Part shown: positions 36,445 to 47,194 of the stretch, in pieces
How the letters are laid out: each line of letters begins with the position of its first letter
How positions within the stretch are numbered: the first letter of the stretch is position 1
Origin: Hypericibacter sp049323455
GTDB taxonomy: Bacteria > Pseudomonadota > Alphaproteobacteria > Dongiales > Dongiaceae
DNA: 64,000 bases
Direction: 5' to 3'
Assembly (NCBI GenBank): GCA_049323455.1
Contig: JBMONF010000017.1
Coordinates: forward strand, 66,181-130,180
Position numbers and translations under genes: made by a program
The notes under the pieces: model-generated
Databases searched by the model: none
Seen by the model: only the letters and a program-made list of their open reading frames with translations
Told to the model about the DNA's origin: nothing

Positions 36445-37365
36445 ATGATCCGGGTCGAAGATCTCGTCTTCGACTATCCGGGTTTTCGGGCGCTCGACGG
36501 CATTACTTTTTCGGTCGAGCCGCGCTCCATCACGGCCCTGGTCGGGCCCAACGGTGCGGGCAAGACCACGCTGCTCAACTGCATCGCCGGCCTTGCCCTG
36601 CCGGCCGCGGGCCGCGTCGAGCTCGACGGGATCGACGTCCATCGAAGCCCGCGCGAGGCCCATGCGCGCATGGGCTATCTGGCCGATTTCTTCGGCGTCT
36701 ATGGCGAGCTCACCGTCGCCCGCTGCCTCGATTATCGGGCGCGCGCGCAAGGCATACCATCCGAACGCCGGCGCGTCGCGGTCGAGCGCGCGGCCGAGCG
36801 GCTCGGGCTCGCCGACCGGCTCGGCCAGCGGGCGGGCGAGCTGTCGCGGGGCTTGCGCCAGCGCCTCGCCATCGCCCAGGCGATCGTGCACGAGCCCGCG
36901 GTCATTCTGCTGGACGAGCCGGCCTCGGGCCTCGATCCGGAGGCCCGCTTCGGGCTCGCGGCCGTGCTGCGCGCCTTGCGCGACGACGGCATGACGCTGG
37001 TGGTGTCCTCGCACATCCTGGCCGAGCTCGAGGACTACTCGACCCATCTGCTCGTGTTGGAGCGCGGCCATGTGCTCGAGCACCGGGCACTCGACGGAAT
37101 AGCGGGGGCGGGCACCGCTCGCATCGAGGTCAGGCTGGCGGCGCCGCGCCACGACCTCGCCGGGGTGCTGGCCTCGCTGGGCCTGGACAAGATCGAGGTC
37201 GATGGCACGTGCGCGCGCTTCGAGGCCGCCCCGGGACCCGGCGAGCAGGCGGCACTCTTGCGTCGGCTGATCGAGGCGGGGCTGCCGGTCGCGAGCTTCG
37301 CGCCGATCAAGCCCGACCTGCAGGATGCCTATCTCGCGCTGCTGCGGGAGAGCCGCAAGCCATGA
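36445..37365 (+). CDS. ABC-2-type transporter ATP-binding protein
   Basis: A 306-residue ATPase of the NatA/CcmA-like exporter group: Walker A GPNGAGKTTLLN, signature LSRGLRQRLAIAQA, Walker B VILLDEPASGLDP and switch VVSSHILAEL. The C-terminal roughly 80 residues are the variable domain of ABC-2 exporters. The stop overlaps the ATG of the membrane partner (ATGA at 37362-37365). The exported substrate is unknown. Confidence 0.9.
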   Translation: MIRVEDLVFDYPGFRALDGITFSVEPRSITALVGPNGAGKTTLLNCIAGLALPAAGRVELDGIDVHRSPREAHARMGYLADFFGVYGELTVARCLDYRARAQGIPSERRRVAVERAAERLGLADRLGQRAGELSRGLRQRLAIAQAIVHEPAVILLDEPASGLDPEARFGLAAVLRALRDDGMTLVVSSHILAELEDYSTHLLVLERGHVLEHRALDGIAGAGTARIEVRLAAPRHDLAGVLASLGLDKIEVDGTCARFEAAPGPGEQAALLRRLIEAGLPVASFAPIKPDLQDAYLALLRESRKP

Positions 37366-38720
37366 ACCCGGAGCTCTTGCGCAATCTTTGGATCGAGATC
37401 ACGCCGTCGCGCCTGGCGGCGGCGCCGCTCGTGCTGGGCGCCATCCTTCTCCTCATCTGGTACGTCAGCGGCGGCAACATGGCCGAGGTCTCCGGCGGCG
37501 CGCTCTGGCTCTACTACTTCATCGTGCTGATGTGGGGCACGCGGCGCGCCGCGGCTTCGCTCGCCGACGAGGTCGCGAACCGCACCTGGGACAGCCAGCG
37601 CATGTCGGCGCTGGGGCCCTGGGCCATGAGCTGGGGCAAGCTGTTCGGTGCCACCGCCTATGTCTGGTATGGCGCACTGCTCTGTCTTGCCGTGGCCGCG
37701 GTCGAGAGCCGTCAGTCGTGGCGGGCGTTCCTGCTGCACCCGATCGCCGGTGCGGCGGCGATGGCGGTGGCGCTCCTGGTGGTGTTGCTCCAGCGCGGGC
37801 GGGGAAGGGCCGGCGGCCGGCGCACCCTCATCGCCCAGGGGCTTGGCATCGCCGCGGGCTTCGTGCTGTCGCCGACCGGTCCCGGCTTGCTCAATCTGCG
37901 CAGCCCTTATTCCCGCTACAGCATGGAATGGTATGGGCTCGGCGTCTCGCCGGACCTGTTCTTTCTCGTTGCGGCGGCCGGCTTTCTCGCCTGGGCCCTC
38001 TTCGGCATCTATCGCGCCATGTGCGCGGATCTGCAGAAGCCGGTCTGGCCTTGGGCCTGGACCGCCTTCTCGCTCTACCTCATCGCCTTCCTCGGTGGCT
38101 TCGCGATGCCGGGCGAAAACGCCCTCGGCGTGGATTGGCTGATGGTGGCCGTGCCGGCTGCCGCCGTTCTGTTCTATGTCGCGCTCTTTGCCGACGGGAA
38201 GGACAGCGTGCGCTATCGTTGGTTTCTGGTCTCGGTCCGCAGCGGCGACTGGGCGCGCGCCGCGCGGCTGATGCCGCTCTGGCTGCCCTCGCTGCCGCTC
38301 CTGGCCGGCCTCGCGGTGGCGCTCGGCATCAGGACCGACCAGGGCGACCCGACCCGGATCCAGCCGCTTTTCTACGATCTGCTCGGGATCGCCAATGTCG
38401 AGGTGCTGCCCGCGACGGCCTGGGCGGTTGCGGCGATCCTGTTCGCGCTGCGCGATCTCCTGCTGGTTCTCTTCCTCAATTTCGGCCCCAAATCGCGCAG
38501 CCCCGATCTTGCCGCCTTCATCTATCTGGCGGTTCTCTACTGGATCGTTCCCGGCATCTTGGGATTCCTGGCGCCGGGCTGGGTCCAGGCCCTGTTCCTG
38601 CCCTGGCCCTTGAGCGGTCCCTTCGTTGCCATTTGCGCGCCCGCGGCGGAGGTGGTTTTGTTCGCTGTTCTCGCGTGGCAACGCTGGCGGGCGCTGGCGC
38701 CGCGGCTGCTTGCGGCCTGA
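37362..38720 (+). CDS. Multi-helix membrane partner of the ABC-2 exporter
   Basis: A 452-residue protein with about ten hydrophobic segments (for example LVLGAILLLIWYV, GALLCLAVAAVE, LPLLAGLAVALGI, FIYLAVLYWIVPGIL). No close family is recognised, but the overlap with the ATPase gene and the arrangement (ATPase then membrane protein) make it the permease of that transporter. The region RRAAASLADEVANRTWDSQRM follows the second helix and resembles the cytoplasmic loop of ABC-2 permeases. glutathione reductase starts 17 bp later. Confidence 0.7.
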   Translation: MNPELLRNLWIEITPSRLAAAPLVLGAILLLIWYVSGGNMAEVSGGALWLYYFIVLMWGTRRAAASLADEVANRTWDSQRMSALGPWAMSWGKLFGATAYVWYGALLCLAVAAVESRQSWRAFLLHPIAGAAAMAVALLVVLLQRGRGRAGGRRTLIAQGLGIAAGFVLSPTGPGLLNLRSPYSRYSMEWYGLGVSPDLFFLVAAAGFLAWALFGIYRAMCADLQKPVWPWAWTAFSLYLIAFLGGFAMPGENALGVDWLMVAVPAAAVLFYVALFADGKDSVRYRWFLVSVRSGDWARAARLMPLWLPSLPLLAGLAVALGIRTDQGDPTRIQPLFYDLLGIANVEVLPATAWAVAAILFALRDLLLVLFLNFGPKSRSPDLAAFIYLAVLYWIVPGILGFLAPGWVQALFLPWPLSGPFVAICAPAAEVVLFAVLAWQRWRALAPRLLAA

Positions 38721-38737
38721 CGGGGCGGGGAGGCGAC

Positions 38738-40117
38738 ATGGAACGGTACGACTACGATCTCTTCGTGATCGGCGGCGGCTCGGGCGGCGTGCGCGCCGGC
38801 CGCATCGCCGCCGCGCACGGCGCGCGGGTCGCGGTCGCCGAGGAATATCGCTATGGCGGCACCTGCGTGATCCGCGGCTGCATACCGAAGAAGCTCTTCG
38901 TTTACGCCTCGCACTTCCGCGAGGATTTCGAGGATGCCGCCACCTATGGCTGGCGCCTCGGCGACGAGCCCCGCTTCGACTGGGCCACGCTCCTTGCCAA
39001 CAAGGACAGGGAAATCGAGCGGCTTTCGGGCCTCTATCGCAAGGCCCTGACCGGTGCCGGGGTGGAGGTGCTCGACGGCCGCGCCGTGCTGGGCGACGCG
39101 CACACGATCGACTTCGAGGGGCGGCGCATCACCGCCGGCACCATTCTGATTGCGACAGGCGGCCGGCCGCAGCGACCCGACGACCCGGGCGCCGAGCTCG
39201 CCATCACCTCGAACGAGGCCTTCCATCTCGACCGACTGCCGGGGCGCGTGCTGGTGGCGGGCGGCGGCTATATCGCGGTCGAGTTTGCCGGCATCTTCAA
39301 CGGCCTGGGCGCCAGGACCGTGCTTGCCTATCGCGGCGAGCAGATCCTGCGCGGCTTCGACGACGACGTCCGGCATTTTCTCGCAGGCGAGCTCGGCAAG
39401 AAGGGAATCGACATCCGCCTGCGCACGACGATCCGGCGCCTCGCGCACGAGGCGGGCGCCATCGCAGCCGAGCTGTCGGACGGAACGAGGCTTCTCGTCG
39501 ATCAGGTGCTTTATGCCACCGGCCGCGTGCCCAACACCGCGGGGCTGGGGCTCGAAGCCGCCGGCGTCGCGCTCGACGGCAAGGGTGCCGTGATCGTGGA
39601 CGGCGACTCGCGCTCGAGCGTTCCGCACATCTATGCCGTCGGCGACGTCACCAACCGGATCAACCTGACGCCGGTCGCGATCCGCGAGGGCCACGCCTTC
39701 GCCGACAGCGTGTTCGGAAAACGCCCCTGGCGCATGGACCACGCCACCGTGCCCTCGGCGGTGTTCAGCCAGCCGCCGGTCGGCACGGTCGGCCTGACCG
39801 AGGCCGAGGCGCGGGCGCGTCACGGCTCGGTCGACATCTACAAGGCGAGCTTCCGGCCCCTGAAGCACACGCTCACGGGGCGCGACGAACGCACGCTGAT
39901 CAAGCTCGTCGTGGATCGTGCCAGCCAGCGCGTGTTGGGCGCGCATATGGTCGGGGCCGATGCGCCCGAGATCATCCAGGCGATCGCCATCGCCGTGAAG
40001 ATGGGCGCCACCAAAGCGCAGTTCGACGCCACCGTCGCCTTGCATCCGACGGCAGCCGAGGAGTTCGTCACGCTGCGCACGCCGGAGCCGGACCCGGAAC
40101 GTCGGGCCGCCGAATAG
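38738..40117 (+). CDS. gor: Glutathione-disulfide reductase
   Basis: A 459-residue pyridine-nucleotide-disulfide oxidoreductase: FAD motif VIGGGSGGVRAGRIAAAHGA, redox disulfide GGTCVIRGCIPKK, NAD(P)H motif VAGGGYIAVEFAGIFNGLGA, second FAD motif YAVGDVTNRINLTP, and the C-terminal catalytic His-Glu (LHPTAAEEFVTL). It regenerates GSH with NADPH. GGGGAGG lies upstream of the ATG. It fits functionally with the monothiol glutaredoxin gene elsewhere in the window. Confidence 0.92.
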   Translation: MERYDYDLFVIGGGSGGVRAGRIAAAHGARVAVAEEYRYGGTCVIRGCIPKKLFVYASHFREDFEDAATYGWRLGDEPRFDWATLLANKDREIERLSGLYRKALTGAGVEVLDGRAVLGDAHTIDFEGRRITAGTILIATGGRPQRPDDPGAELAITSNEAFHLDRLPGRVLVAGGGYIAVEFAGIFNGLGARTVLAYRGEQILRGFDDDVRHFLAGELGKKGIDIRLRTTIRRLAHEAGAIAAELSDGTRLLVDQVLYATGRVPNTAGLGLEAAGVALDGKGAVIVDGDSRSSVPHIYAVGDVTNRINLTPVAIREGHAFADSVFGKRPWRMDHATVPSAVFSQPPVGTVGLTEAEARARHGSVDIYKASFRPLKHTLTGRDERTLIKLVVDRASQRVLGAHMVGADAPEIIQAIAIAVKMGATKAQFDATVALHPTAAEEFVTLRTPEPDPERRAAE

Positions 40118-40144
40118 CGCGGCGCGCGGGTGGAGACATCGCTC

Positions 40145-40897
40145 ATGGCCAAAGCTGTCGCCGACTTCCTGCTCTACGGACTCGTGGGGCTGTTCGCGCA
40201 GTTCGCGGATGGCGCCATGGGCATGGGTTACGGCGTCATCACCAATGTTTTTCTCTTGAGCCTCGGGGTTCCGCCGGCGGCGGCATCGGCCGGCGTGCAT
40301 GCGGCCAAGGCGCCGACCACGGCGCTCTCCGGCGCATCGCATGCCTGGTTCGGCAATGTGGACTGGCGGCTGCTCTGGCGCCTGGCGCTGCCGGGCATTT
40401 TGGGCGGGCTCGTCGGGGCAGCCGCCCTCGTGACGCTCGCCGGCGAGACGGTGCGGCCTTTCATCGCCGCCTATCTCCTGTTGATGGGGCTGCTCATTCT
40501 CCGGCGCGCCTGGCGTGCCGACAACGCGGCCGAAGCGGCGGGCCGTCACCTCATCCCGCTCGGGCTTGGCGGCGGCTTCCTCGACGCGATCGGTGGTGGG
40601 GGTTGGGGTCCGATCGTGACCTCGAGCCTGGTGGCGAAGGGCGTGCAGCCGCGCCTGGCCGTGGGCTCGGTCAATCTGGCCGAGTTCTTCGTCACCATCG
40701 GCACCGCGACCGCGCTCAACCTCGGCATCGGCGACGTGCCGTGGGGCATCATCGCCGGCCTCGTCACCGGCGGGCTCATCGCGGCACCCTTCGCCGCCTA
40801 TGTGAGCCGCCATCTACCGGCCCGCCCGCTGATGATCGCGGTCGGTAGCGGGATCATTCTCATGAGCCTGCGCATGATCTGGTTGTCCTTGGGCTGA
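40145..40897 (+). CDS. TauE/SafE-family sulfite/organosulfonate exporter-like permease
   Basis: A 250-residue, seven- to eight-helix protein of the TauE/SafE (DUF81) family. The two inverted repeats show as FADGAMGMGYGVITNVFLLSLG near the N-terminus and GLGGGFLDAIGGGGWGPIVT in the second half. These proteins transport sulfite, sulfoacetate or other small organic anions. ATG 40145 is chosen (GGAGAC 7 bp upstream) over GTG 40130. It lies 27 bp after gor. Substrate unknown. Confidence 0.85.
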   Translation: MAKAVADFLLYGLVGLFAQFADGAMGMGYGVITNVFLLSLGVPPAAASAGVHAAKAPTTALSGASHAWFGNVDWRLLWRLALPGILGGLVGAAALVTLAGETVRPFIAAYLLLMGLLILRRAWRADNAAEAAGRHLIPLGLGGGFLDAIGGGGWGPIVTSSLVAKGVQPRLAVGSVNLAEFFVTIGTATALNLGIGDVPWGIIAGLVTGGLIAAPFAAYVSRHLPARPLMIAVGSGIILMSLRMIWLSLG

Positions 40898-41225
40898 GGG
40901 GCGACGGCGCCGACCCGAGGGGAAGCCTAAGGGTTGGGAAGCCGGTGTCCTGCCTTCCCGGCGTTCCGAGCTGGTTGGCGCACCAATGCGCCGGCGGCGG
41001 CTCCGCCGAAGCGGAGCTCCAATGTTGCTTTTGGGGAGCTCGATTTCGAGTGGCGGCGCTGCCTAAAAGGCACGTAATATCAATTGATAAGAACCCTCCC
41101 GCAGGCGCCGAAAACGGCGCGGACGGACCCACGCGCCGGGCTCTCGGGGTGGCTTGGTTGAAATGCCCGGCCCGAGGGCGTATATGCGGGGGCCTTGCTC
41201 GGATGGGAGCGGGAAAGGAACTGCG
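40898..41225. other. 328-bp interval upstream of aroG
   Basis: No gene is seen. Two short features stand out: an AT-rich spot with the 12-bp perfect palindrome TATCAATTGATA (41078-41089), which could be an operator, and the aroG ribosome-binding site AAAGGA near 41215. The palindrome is 137 bp from the aroG start. No leader peptide rich in Phe, Tyr or Trp codons was found. Confidence 0.4.
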
Positions 41226-42608
41226 ATGACCGCGAAATGGACGCCCGACGGGTGGCGATCGCGACCGATCAGCCAGGTGCCGGACTACCCGGACCCGGCA
41301 AAGCTCGACGAGGTCGAGCGGCGGCTGCGTGCCTTTCCGCCCCTGGTCTTCGCCGGCGAGGCGCGGCGTCTGACCGAGCGACTGGGGGAGGTGGCCGAGG
41401 GCCGTGCTTTCCTGCTTCAGGGCGGCGACTGCGCGGAAAGCTTCGCCGAGTTCAACGCCAACAACATCCGCGACACCTTCCGCGTGCTGCTGCAGATGGC
41501 CGTGGTGCTGACCTTCGGCGCCGCCTGCCCGGTGGTGAAGGTCGGCCGCATGGCCGGCCAGTTCGCGAAGCCCCGCTCCGCCCCGACCGAGACGATCGGC
41601 GGCGTCGAGCTGCCGAGCTATCGCGGCGACATCATCAACGGCATCGAATTCACCGAAGCCGCGCGCCGGCCCGATCCGGAACGGTTGGTGCAAAGCTACA
41701 ACCAGTCGGCTGCGACGTTGAACTTGCTGCGCGCCTTCGCCCAGGGCGGTTTCGCCGATCTGCACAAGGTGCATCGCTGGAACCTCGATTTCGTCTCCGA
41801 CAGCGCGCAAGGCCATCGCTATGCCGAGCTGGCCGACCGGTTGAGCGAGACGCTCGACTTCATGGCGGCTTGCGGGCTCACCGGCGAGACCACGCCGCAG
41901 ATCCGCGAGACCGAGTTCTTCACCAGCCACGAGGCGCTGCTCCTGGTCTACGAGCAGGCGCTGACGCGCGTCGATAGCCTGACCGGCCAATGGTACGACT
42001 GCTCGGCCCACATGCTGTGGATCGGCGATCGCACCCGCCAGCCCGATGGCGCCCATGTCGAGTTTCTGCGCGGCGTGCAGAATCCGATCGGGCTCAAATG
42101 CGGGCCCACCATGCCGGTCGACGACCTTCTGCGGCTGATCGAGATTCTGAATCCGCAGAACGTTCCGGGCCGCCTCACGCTGATCGCGCGCATGGGCCAC
42201 GACCTGGTGGAGGCGAAGCTTCCGGTCCTGATCCGCGCGGTGAAGCGCGCCGGCGCCAAGGTGGTGTGGTCCTGCGATCCCATGCACGGCAATACGATCA
42301 AGTCCTCGACCGGTTACAAGACGCGGCCCTTCGACCGCATCCTGGCCGAGGTGCGCAGCTTCTTCGCCGTTCACCAGGCGGAGGGCACCCATGCCGGCGG
42401 CGTCCATTTCGAGATGACCGGCCAGGACGTGACCGAATGCATCGGCGGCGCCCAGGCCATCACCGATGAGCGTTTGGCCGACCGCTACCACACCCACTGC
42501 GATCCGCGGCTCAACGCCAGCCAGGCGCTCGAGCTCGCCTTCCTGATTGCGGAGGCGCTCAAGCGCGAGCGGGTCGCCGCCGTCAAGCGGGTCGCCCAGG
42601 CATCCTGA
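41226..42608 (+). CDS. aroG: Class II 3-deoxy-7-phosphoheptulonate (DAHP) synthase
   Basis: A 460-residue enzyme, the plant/AroA-II type, catalysing the first step of aromatic amino acid synthesis from PEP and erythrose-4-phosphate. Signatures: FLLQGGDCAESF with the metal Cys, RMAGQFAKPRS, LPSYRGDIING, HMLWIGDRTRQ, GLKCGPTM, VWSCDPMHGNT and HFEMTGQDVTECIGG. ATG 41226 follows GGAAAGGA. It is unlike the 350-aa E. coli AroF/G/H class. A nicotinate phosphoribosyltransferase gene starts 34 bp downstream. Confidence 0.95.
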   Translation: MTAKWTPDGWRSRPISQVPDYPDPAKLDEVERRLRAFPPLVFAGEARRLTERLGEVAEGRAFLLQGGDCAESFAEFNANNIRDTFRVLLQMAVVLTFGAACPVVKVGRMAGQFAKPRSAPTETIGGVELPSYRGDIINGIEFTEAARRPDPERLVQSYNQSAATLNLLRAFAQGGFADLHKVHRWNLDFVSDSAQGHRYAELADRLSETLDFMAACGLTGETTPQIRETEFFTSHEALLLVYEQALTRVDSLTGQWYDCSAHMLWIGDRTRQPDGAHVEFLRGVQNPIGLKCGPTMPVDDLLRLIEILNPQNVPGRLTLIARMGHDLVEAKLPVLIRAVKRAGAKVVWSCDPMHGNTIKSSTGYKTRPFDRILAEVRSFFAVHQAEGTHAGGVHFEMTGQDVTECIGGAQAITDERLADRYHTHCDPRLNASQALELAFLIAEALKRERVAAVKRVAQAS

Positions 42609-42642
42609 GGGAACCCGCGCCCGCGTTCGCGGCAGCGCCGAA

Positions 42643-43761
42643 ATGAAGCCAAATCCCGACGATATTCCGTCCTGGACGGATCACTATTTCCTGCGCACCA
42701 AGCAGGCGGTCGGCCGCTTCGGTGACAAGCAGGTGACTTACGCGGTGTTCATGCGCCGGCCGGTGGTCTCGGCCCCGCGCCTCGCCATCGAATGGCTCGA
42801 GGAGATGGCGAAGGCGCGCGGCACCGAGTTCAAGATCGAGGTCAACTATGCCGAAGGGCGGTGGGTCGGCGCCGGCGAGCCCATTCTCTATCTCGGCGGT
42901 TCGCTCTATCACCTGGTCGATCTCGAGACGATCTTCCTGCAGAAGCTGGGGCCGGCCTGCGTCGCCGCCTTCAACGCCTACACGATGTGCGCCGACCTGC
43001 CGAAGGTGGCGTTTCTCGCCATGGATGCGCGCCACTGCGCCGGCCTCGAGATGGCGGAGATCATGGCCTATGCGGCCAGCGTCGGCTCCGCGCGGGCCAA
43101 GCGCAAGGTCGGCGCCAAGGGCTTCATCGGCAACGCCACCAACGCCACCGCGCATTTCTTCGGGATGCCGCGCGGGCTCGGCACCATGCCGCACGCCTTC
43201 ATCGGCTATGCCGGCTCGACGCTGCGCGCTGCCGAGATGTTCCACGAGTCCTTTCCCGACGAGGACATGACCGTCCTGGTCGATTATTTCGGCCGCGAGG
43301 TCACGGATTCGCTCGAGGTGTGCCGCCGCTTTCCGGACATGGCCCGGCAAGGGCGGCTCGGCGTGCGCATCGACACGCCCGGGAGCCGCTTCGTCGAGGG
43401 ATTGGACCCGTCGGCGTCCTATGCCGTGCTCGAACGCCACGCCCCGGCCGCGGTGCGCGGCTACCGCAGCGAAGCGGAGTTGCGTTACCTGGTCGGCGCC
43501 GGCGTGTCGGCGGCCGCCTGCTGGCATGTGCGCGACGCGCTCGATCGCGAGGGTTTCCAGAAGGTCAAGCTCGTGGCTTCCTCCGGCTTCGACCCGGCCA
43601 AATGCAAGGTCATGGCCGACGCCAAGGTGCCCATCGACGTCATCGGTACCGGCTCCTATCTGCCACAACGCTGGACCGAGACCTATGCCACGGCCGACAT
43701 CATCGAGTATGACGGCAAGCCGCTCGTGAAGGTCGGCCGCGAGTTCCTGCTGCGAAGATAA
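42643..43761 (+). CDS. Nicotinate phosphoribosyltransferase-family protein
   Basis: A 372-residue protein of the NAPRTase/NadC fold. The N-terminal segment DHYFLRTKQAVGRFGDKQVTY, a central KRKVGAKGFIGNATNATAH, and the phosphate-binding C-terminal IDTPGSRFVEG...LVASSGFDPAKCKVM and DVIGTGSYLPQ match nicotinate phosphoribosyltransferase-type proteins. It would convert nicotinate plus PRPP to nicotinate mononucleotide for NAD salvage. It is shorter than E. coli PncB (400 aa) and lacks an obvious N-terminal LLTDLYQ motif. It is linked to aroG by 34 bp; nadE is 3.4 kb downstream. Assignment is moderately sure. Confidence 0.75.
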   Translation: MKPNPDDIPSWTDHYFLRTKQAVGRFGDKQVTYAVFMRRPVVSAPRLAIEWLEEMAKARGTEFKIEVNYAEGRWVGAGEPILYLGGSLYHLVDLETIFLQKLGPACVAAFNAYTMCADLPKVAFLAMDARHCAGLEMAEIMAYAASVGSARAKRKVGAKGFIGNATNATAHFFGMPRGLGTMPHAFIGYAGSTLRAAEMFHESFPDEDMTVLVDYFGREVTDSLEVCRRFPDMARQGRLGVRIDTPGSRFVEGLDPSASYAVLERHAPAAVRGYRSEAELRYLVGAGVSAAACWHVRDALDREGFQKVKLVASSGFDPAKCKVMADAKVPIDVIGTGSYLPQRWTETYATADIIEYDGKPLVKVGREFLLRR

Positions 43762-43808
43762 TCCGTTGACAAGGGGCGGCCGGTCCTTTTCGGGCCGGCC
43801 CGAACGAC

Positions 43809-45785
43809 ATGGTCCGTACGGCCTTCCTCAAGCGCCTGAAGCGCATCGTCATTGGCGCACCCCGCAGTCCTCTGGCCAGCCAGCAGCGCGAGCGCATGCT
43901 GCTGGTCGCGTTCCTGGCCTGGATCGGGCTCGGCGCCGACGGCCTTTCCTCGGCCAATTACGGGCCCGAGGAAACCTTCCTCGCGCTGGCCGGCCACAAC
44001 CACCTGGCGCTCTACCTGGCGGTCGCGACCGCGCTCACCGTCTTCATCATCTGCCTGGGCTACATCCAGGTCATCGAGCTGTTCCCCCAGGGCGGCGGCG
44101 GCTATCGCATCGCCTCGGTGCTGCTGGGCCCGCGCGCCGGCCTGATTTCCGGCTCGGCGCTGATCGTCAATTTCATACTGACCATCGCCATCTCGATCGC
44201 CAGCGGCGTCGACGCGCTGTTCAGCCTGTTGCCCGTCGATTGGCAGCCCTGGAAGCTGCCGATCGAGATCGTCGTCACGCTGGCGCTCCTGATCGCCAAC
44301 CTCCGAGGCGTCAAGGAAGTCGTGCTGGTGCTGATGCCGATCTTCCTGGGCTTCCTCGTCACCCATGGCGGCCTGATCCTGACGGGCGTATTCGATCACG
44401 CCAGCCGTCTACCCTCGCTGGTGCCTGACACCTTGCAGGAGAGCCGCGCGATGATCGACACGGTCGGCCTGCCGGCGATGCTGGCCATCGTGCTGCAGGC
44501 CTTCGCCCTCGGCGGCGGCACCTATACCGGCATCGAGGCGGTCTCGAACAATGTCCACATGCTCAAGGAGCCGCGCGTGCGGACCGCGCGATGGACGATG
44601 TTCTACATGGCGGTGTCGCTGTCCTTCACGGCCGGCGGCCTGATCATCCTCTATCTCCTTTGGTCGGTCGCGCCGCAGGAGGGGCGGACGCTCAACGCGG
44701 CCGTGTTCCGCCTCATTCTGAACGACGTGGCGGGAGAGAGCTCTCCGATCTTGCCGCTGGTGATGGCGGCGACGCTGGCCTTTGCCGCCGGCATTCTGTT
44801 CGTTGCCGCCAACACGGGCTTTCTCGGCGGCCCCGCGGTGCTGGCCAACATGGCGGTAGACCGCTGGGTGCCGCATCAGTTTGCGCAGTTTTCGAACCGG
44901 CTGGTGACACAGAACGGCGTGCTGCTGATGGGGCTCTCGGCCGTCGGCGTGCTGTTGCTGACGGACGGCCGGGTCTCCGTCATCGTCGTGCTCTACAGCA
45001 TCAACGTCTTTATCAGCTTCGTGCTGAGCTTCGTCGGACTGTTCGTGCACTGGTTCGACGAGCTGCGGCAGGGGCGTCCGCGCATCGGTCGGCTGTCGCT
45101 GGCGGCGCTGGGCACGATCGTGACCGGGAGCGTTCTGGGCGCCACCCTCTATTTCAAGTTCACGCAAGGCGCTTGGATGACGGTGTTGATTACGGGCCTC
45201 GTCATCGGGTTGTGCGTGATGATCCGGCAGTATTACGAGGATCATCGCCGGCAGATGGCGAAGGTCGACGCCCTGTTCGCCGCCACCACGCCGGGCGGTC
45301 CGGTCGCCGAGCCGCCGCCGCTCGATCCGAAGAAGCCGACCGCCGTGTTCCTGATCGGCGCCAATGTCGGCGCCGGCATGCACACCTTGTTGACGACGCG
45401 CAAGCTGTTCGGCGATCGCTTCAAGAACTACGTCTTCCTGAGCGTGGGCGAGATCGATTCGGCGAGCTTCCGCGGCGAGGAGGCGCTGAAGCGGCTCGAC
45501 CAGGACGTGCAGGAGAGCTTGAATCACTTCGTGAATTACTGCCACCGGCGCGGCCTGGCCGCGACCGCCTATCACAGCCTCGGCGCCGACGTGATGGCGG
45601 AGCTGACGCGGCTTTCCGACAAAGTGCTGGCCGAGTTCCCCGACTGCGTGTTTCTGGCCTCGAAGCTCCTGTTTCAGCGCGAGAATCTGGTCACGCGCCT
45701 GCTGCACAACCAGACGGCGCTCGCCATGCAGCGCGAGCTGCACATGCGCGGCGTGCCGATGCTGATTCTGCCGATGCGGGTGTGA
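43809..45785 (+). CDS. KimA/YdaO-like APC-family permease (potassium or amino-acid uptake)
   Basis: A 658-residue membrane protein with about 12 helices in the first 470 residues and a soluble C-terminal domain of about 190 residues. The N-terminus (LSSANYGPEETFLALAGHN, then GYIQVIELFPQGGGGYRIAS) and LIVNFILTIAISIASGVDAL align with the Bacillus K+ transporter KimA. KimA has a similar cytoplasmic tail that binds c-di-AMP; here the tail (PTAVFLIGANVGAGMHTLL) is present but its ligand is unknown. A weak GC-rich hairpin after the preceding gene (about 43772-43800) may attenuate read-through. Confidence 0.75.
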   Translation: MVRTAFLKRLKRIVIGAPRSPLASQQRERMLLVAFLAWIGLGADGLSSANYGPEETFLALAGHNHLALYLAVATALTVFIICLGYIQVIELFPQGGGGYRIASVLLGPRAGLISGSALIVNFILTIAISIASGVDALFSLLPVDWQPWKLPIEIVVTLALLIANLRGVKEVVLVLMPIFLGFLVTHGGLILTGVFDHASRLPSLVPDTLQESRAMIDTVGLPAMLAIVLQAFALGGGTYTGIEAVSNNVHMLKEPRVRTARWTMFYMAVSLSFTAGGLIILYLLWSVAPQEGRTLNAAVFRLILNDVAGESSPILPLVMAATLAFAAGILFVAANTGFLGGPAVLANMAVDRWVPHQFAQFSNRLVTQNGVLLMGLSAVGVLLLTDGRVSVIVVLYSINVFISFVLSFVGLFVHWFDELRQGRPRIGRLSLAALGTIVTGSVLGATLYFKFTQGAWMTVLITGLVIGLCVMIRQYYEDHRRQMAKVDALFAATTPGGPVAEPPPLDPKKPTAVFLIGANVGAGMHTLLTTRKLFGDRFKNYVFLSVGEIDSASFRGEEALKRLDQDVQESLNHFVNYCHRRGLAATAYHSLGADVMAELTRLSDKVLAEFPDCVFLASKLLFQRENLVTRLLHNQTALAMQRELHMRGVPMLILPMRV

Positions 45786-45797
45786 CGCGAACGTCCG

Positions 45798-47069
<1,272 letters not shown>

Positions 47070-47194
47070 GAGAGCCTCGGGCAGGAGCGGTAGAAGCGGG
47101 CTATGCGCTGGCCGAAAGCCTGGCCGGCCCGACCATCATGCCGCTTTGCCGGCCGTGGTCAATCGGACCGGGCTGGTGTATCTCTGCGGATGCT

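Noticed and set aside
43766..43771. TTGACA as a -35 box for the KimA-like gene
   Set aside because: No acceptable -10 hexamer lies 15-19 bp downstream; the following sequence is a GC hairpin.
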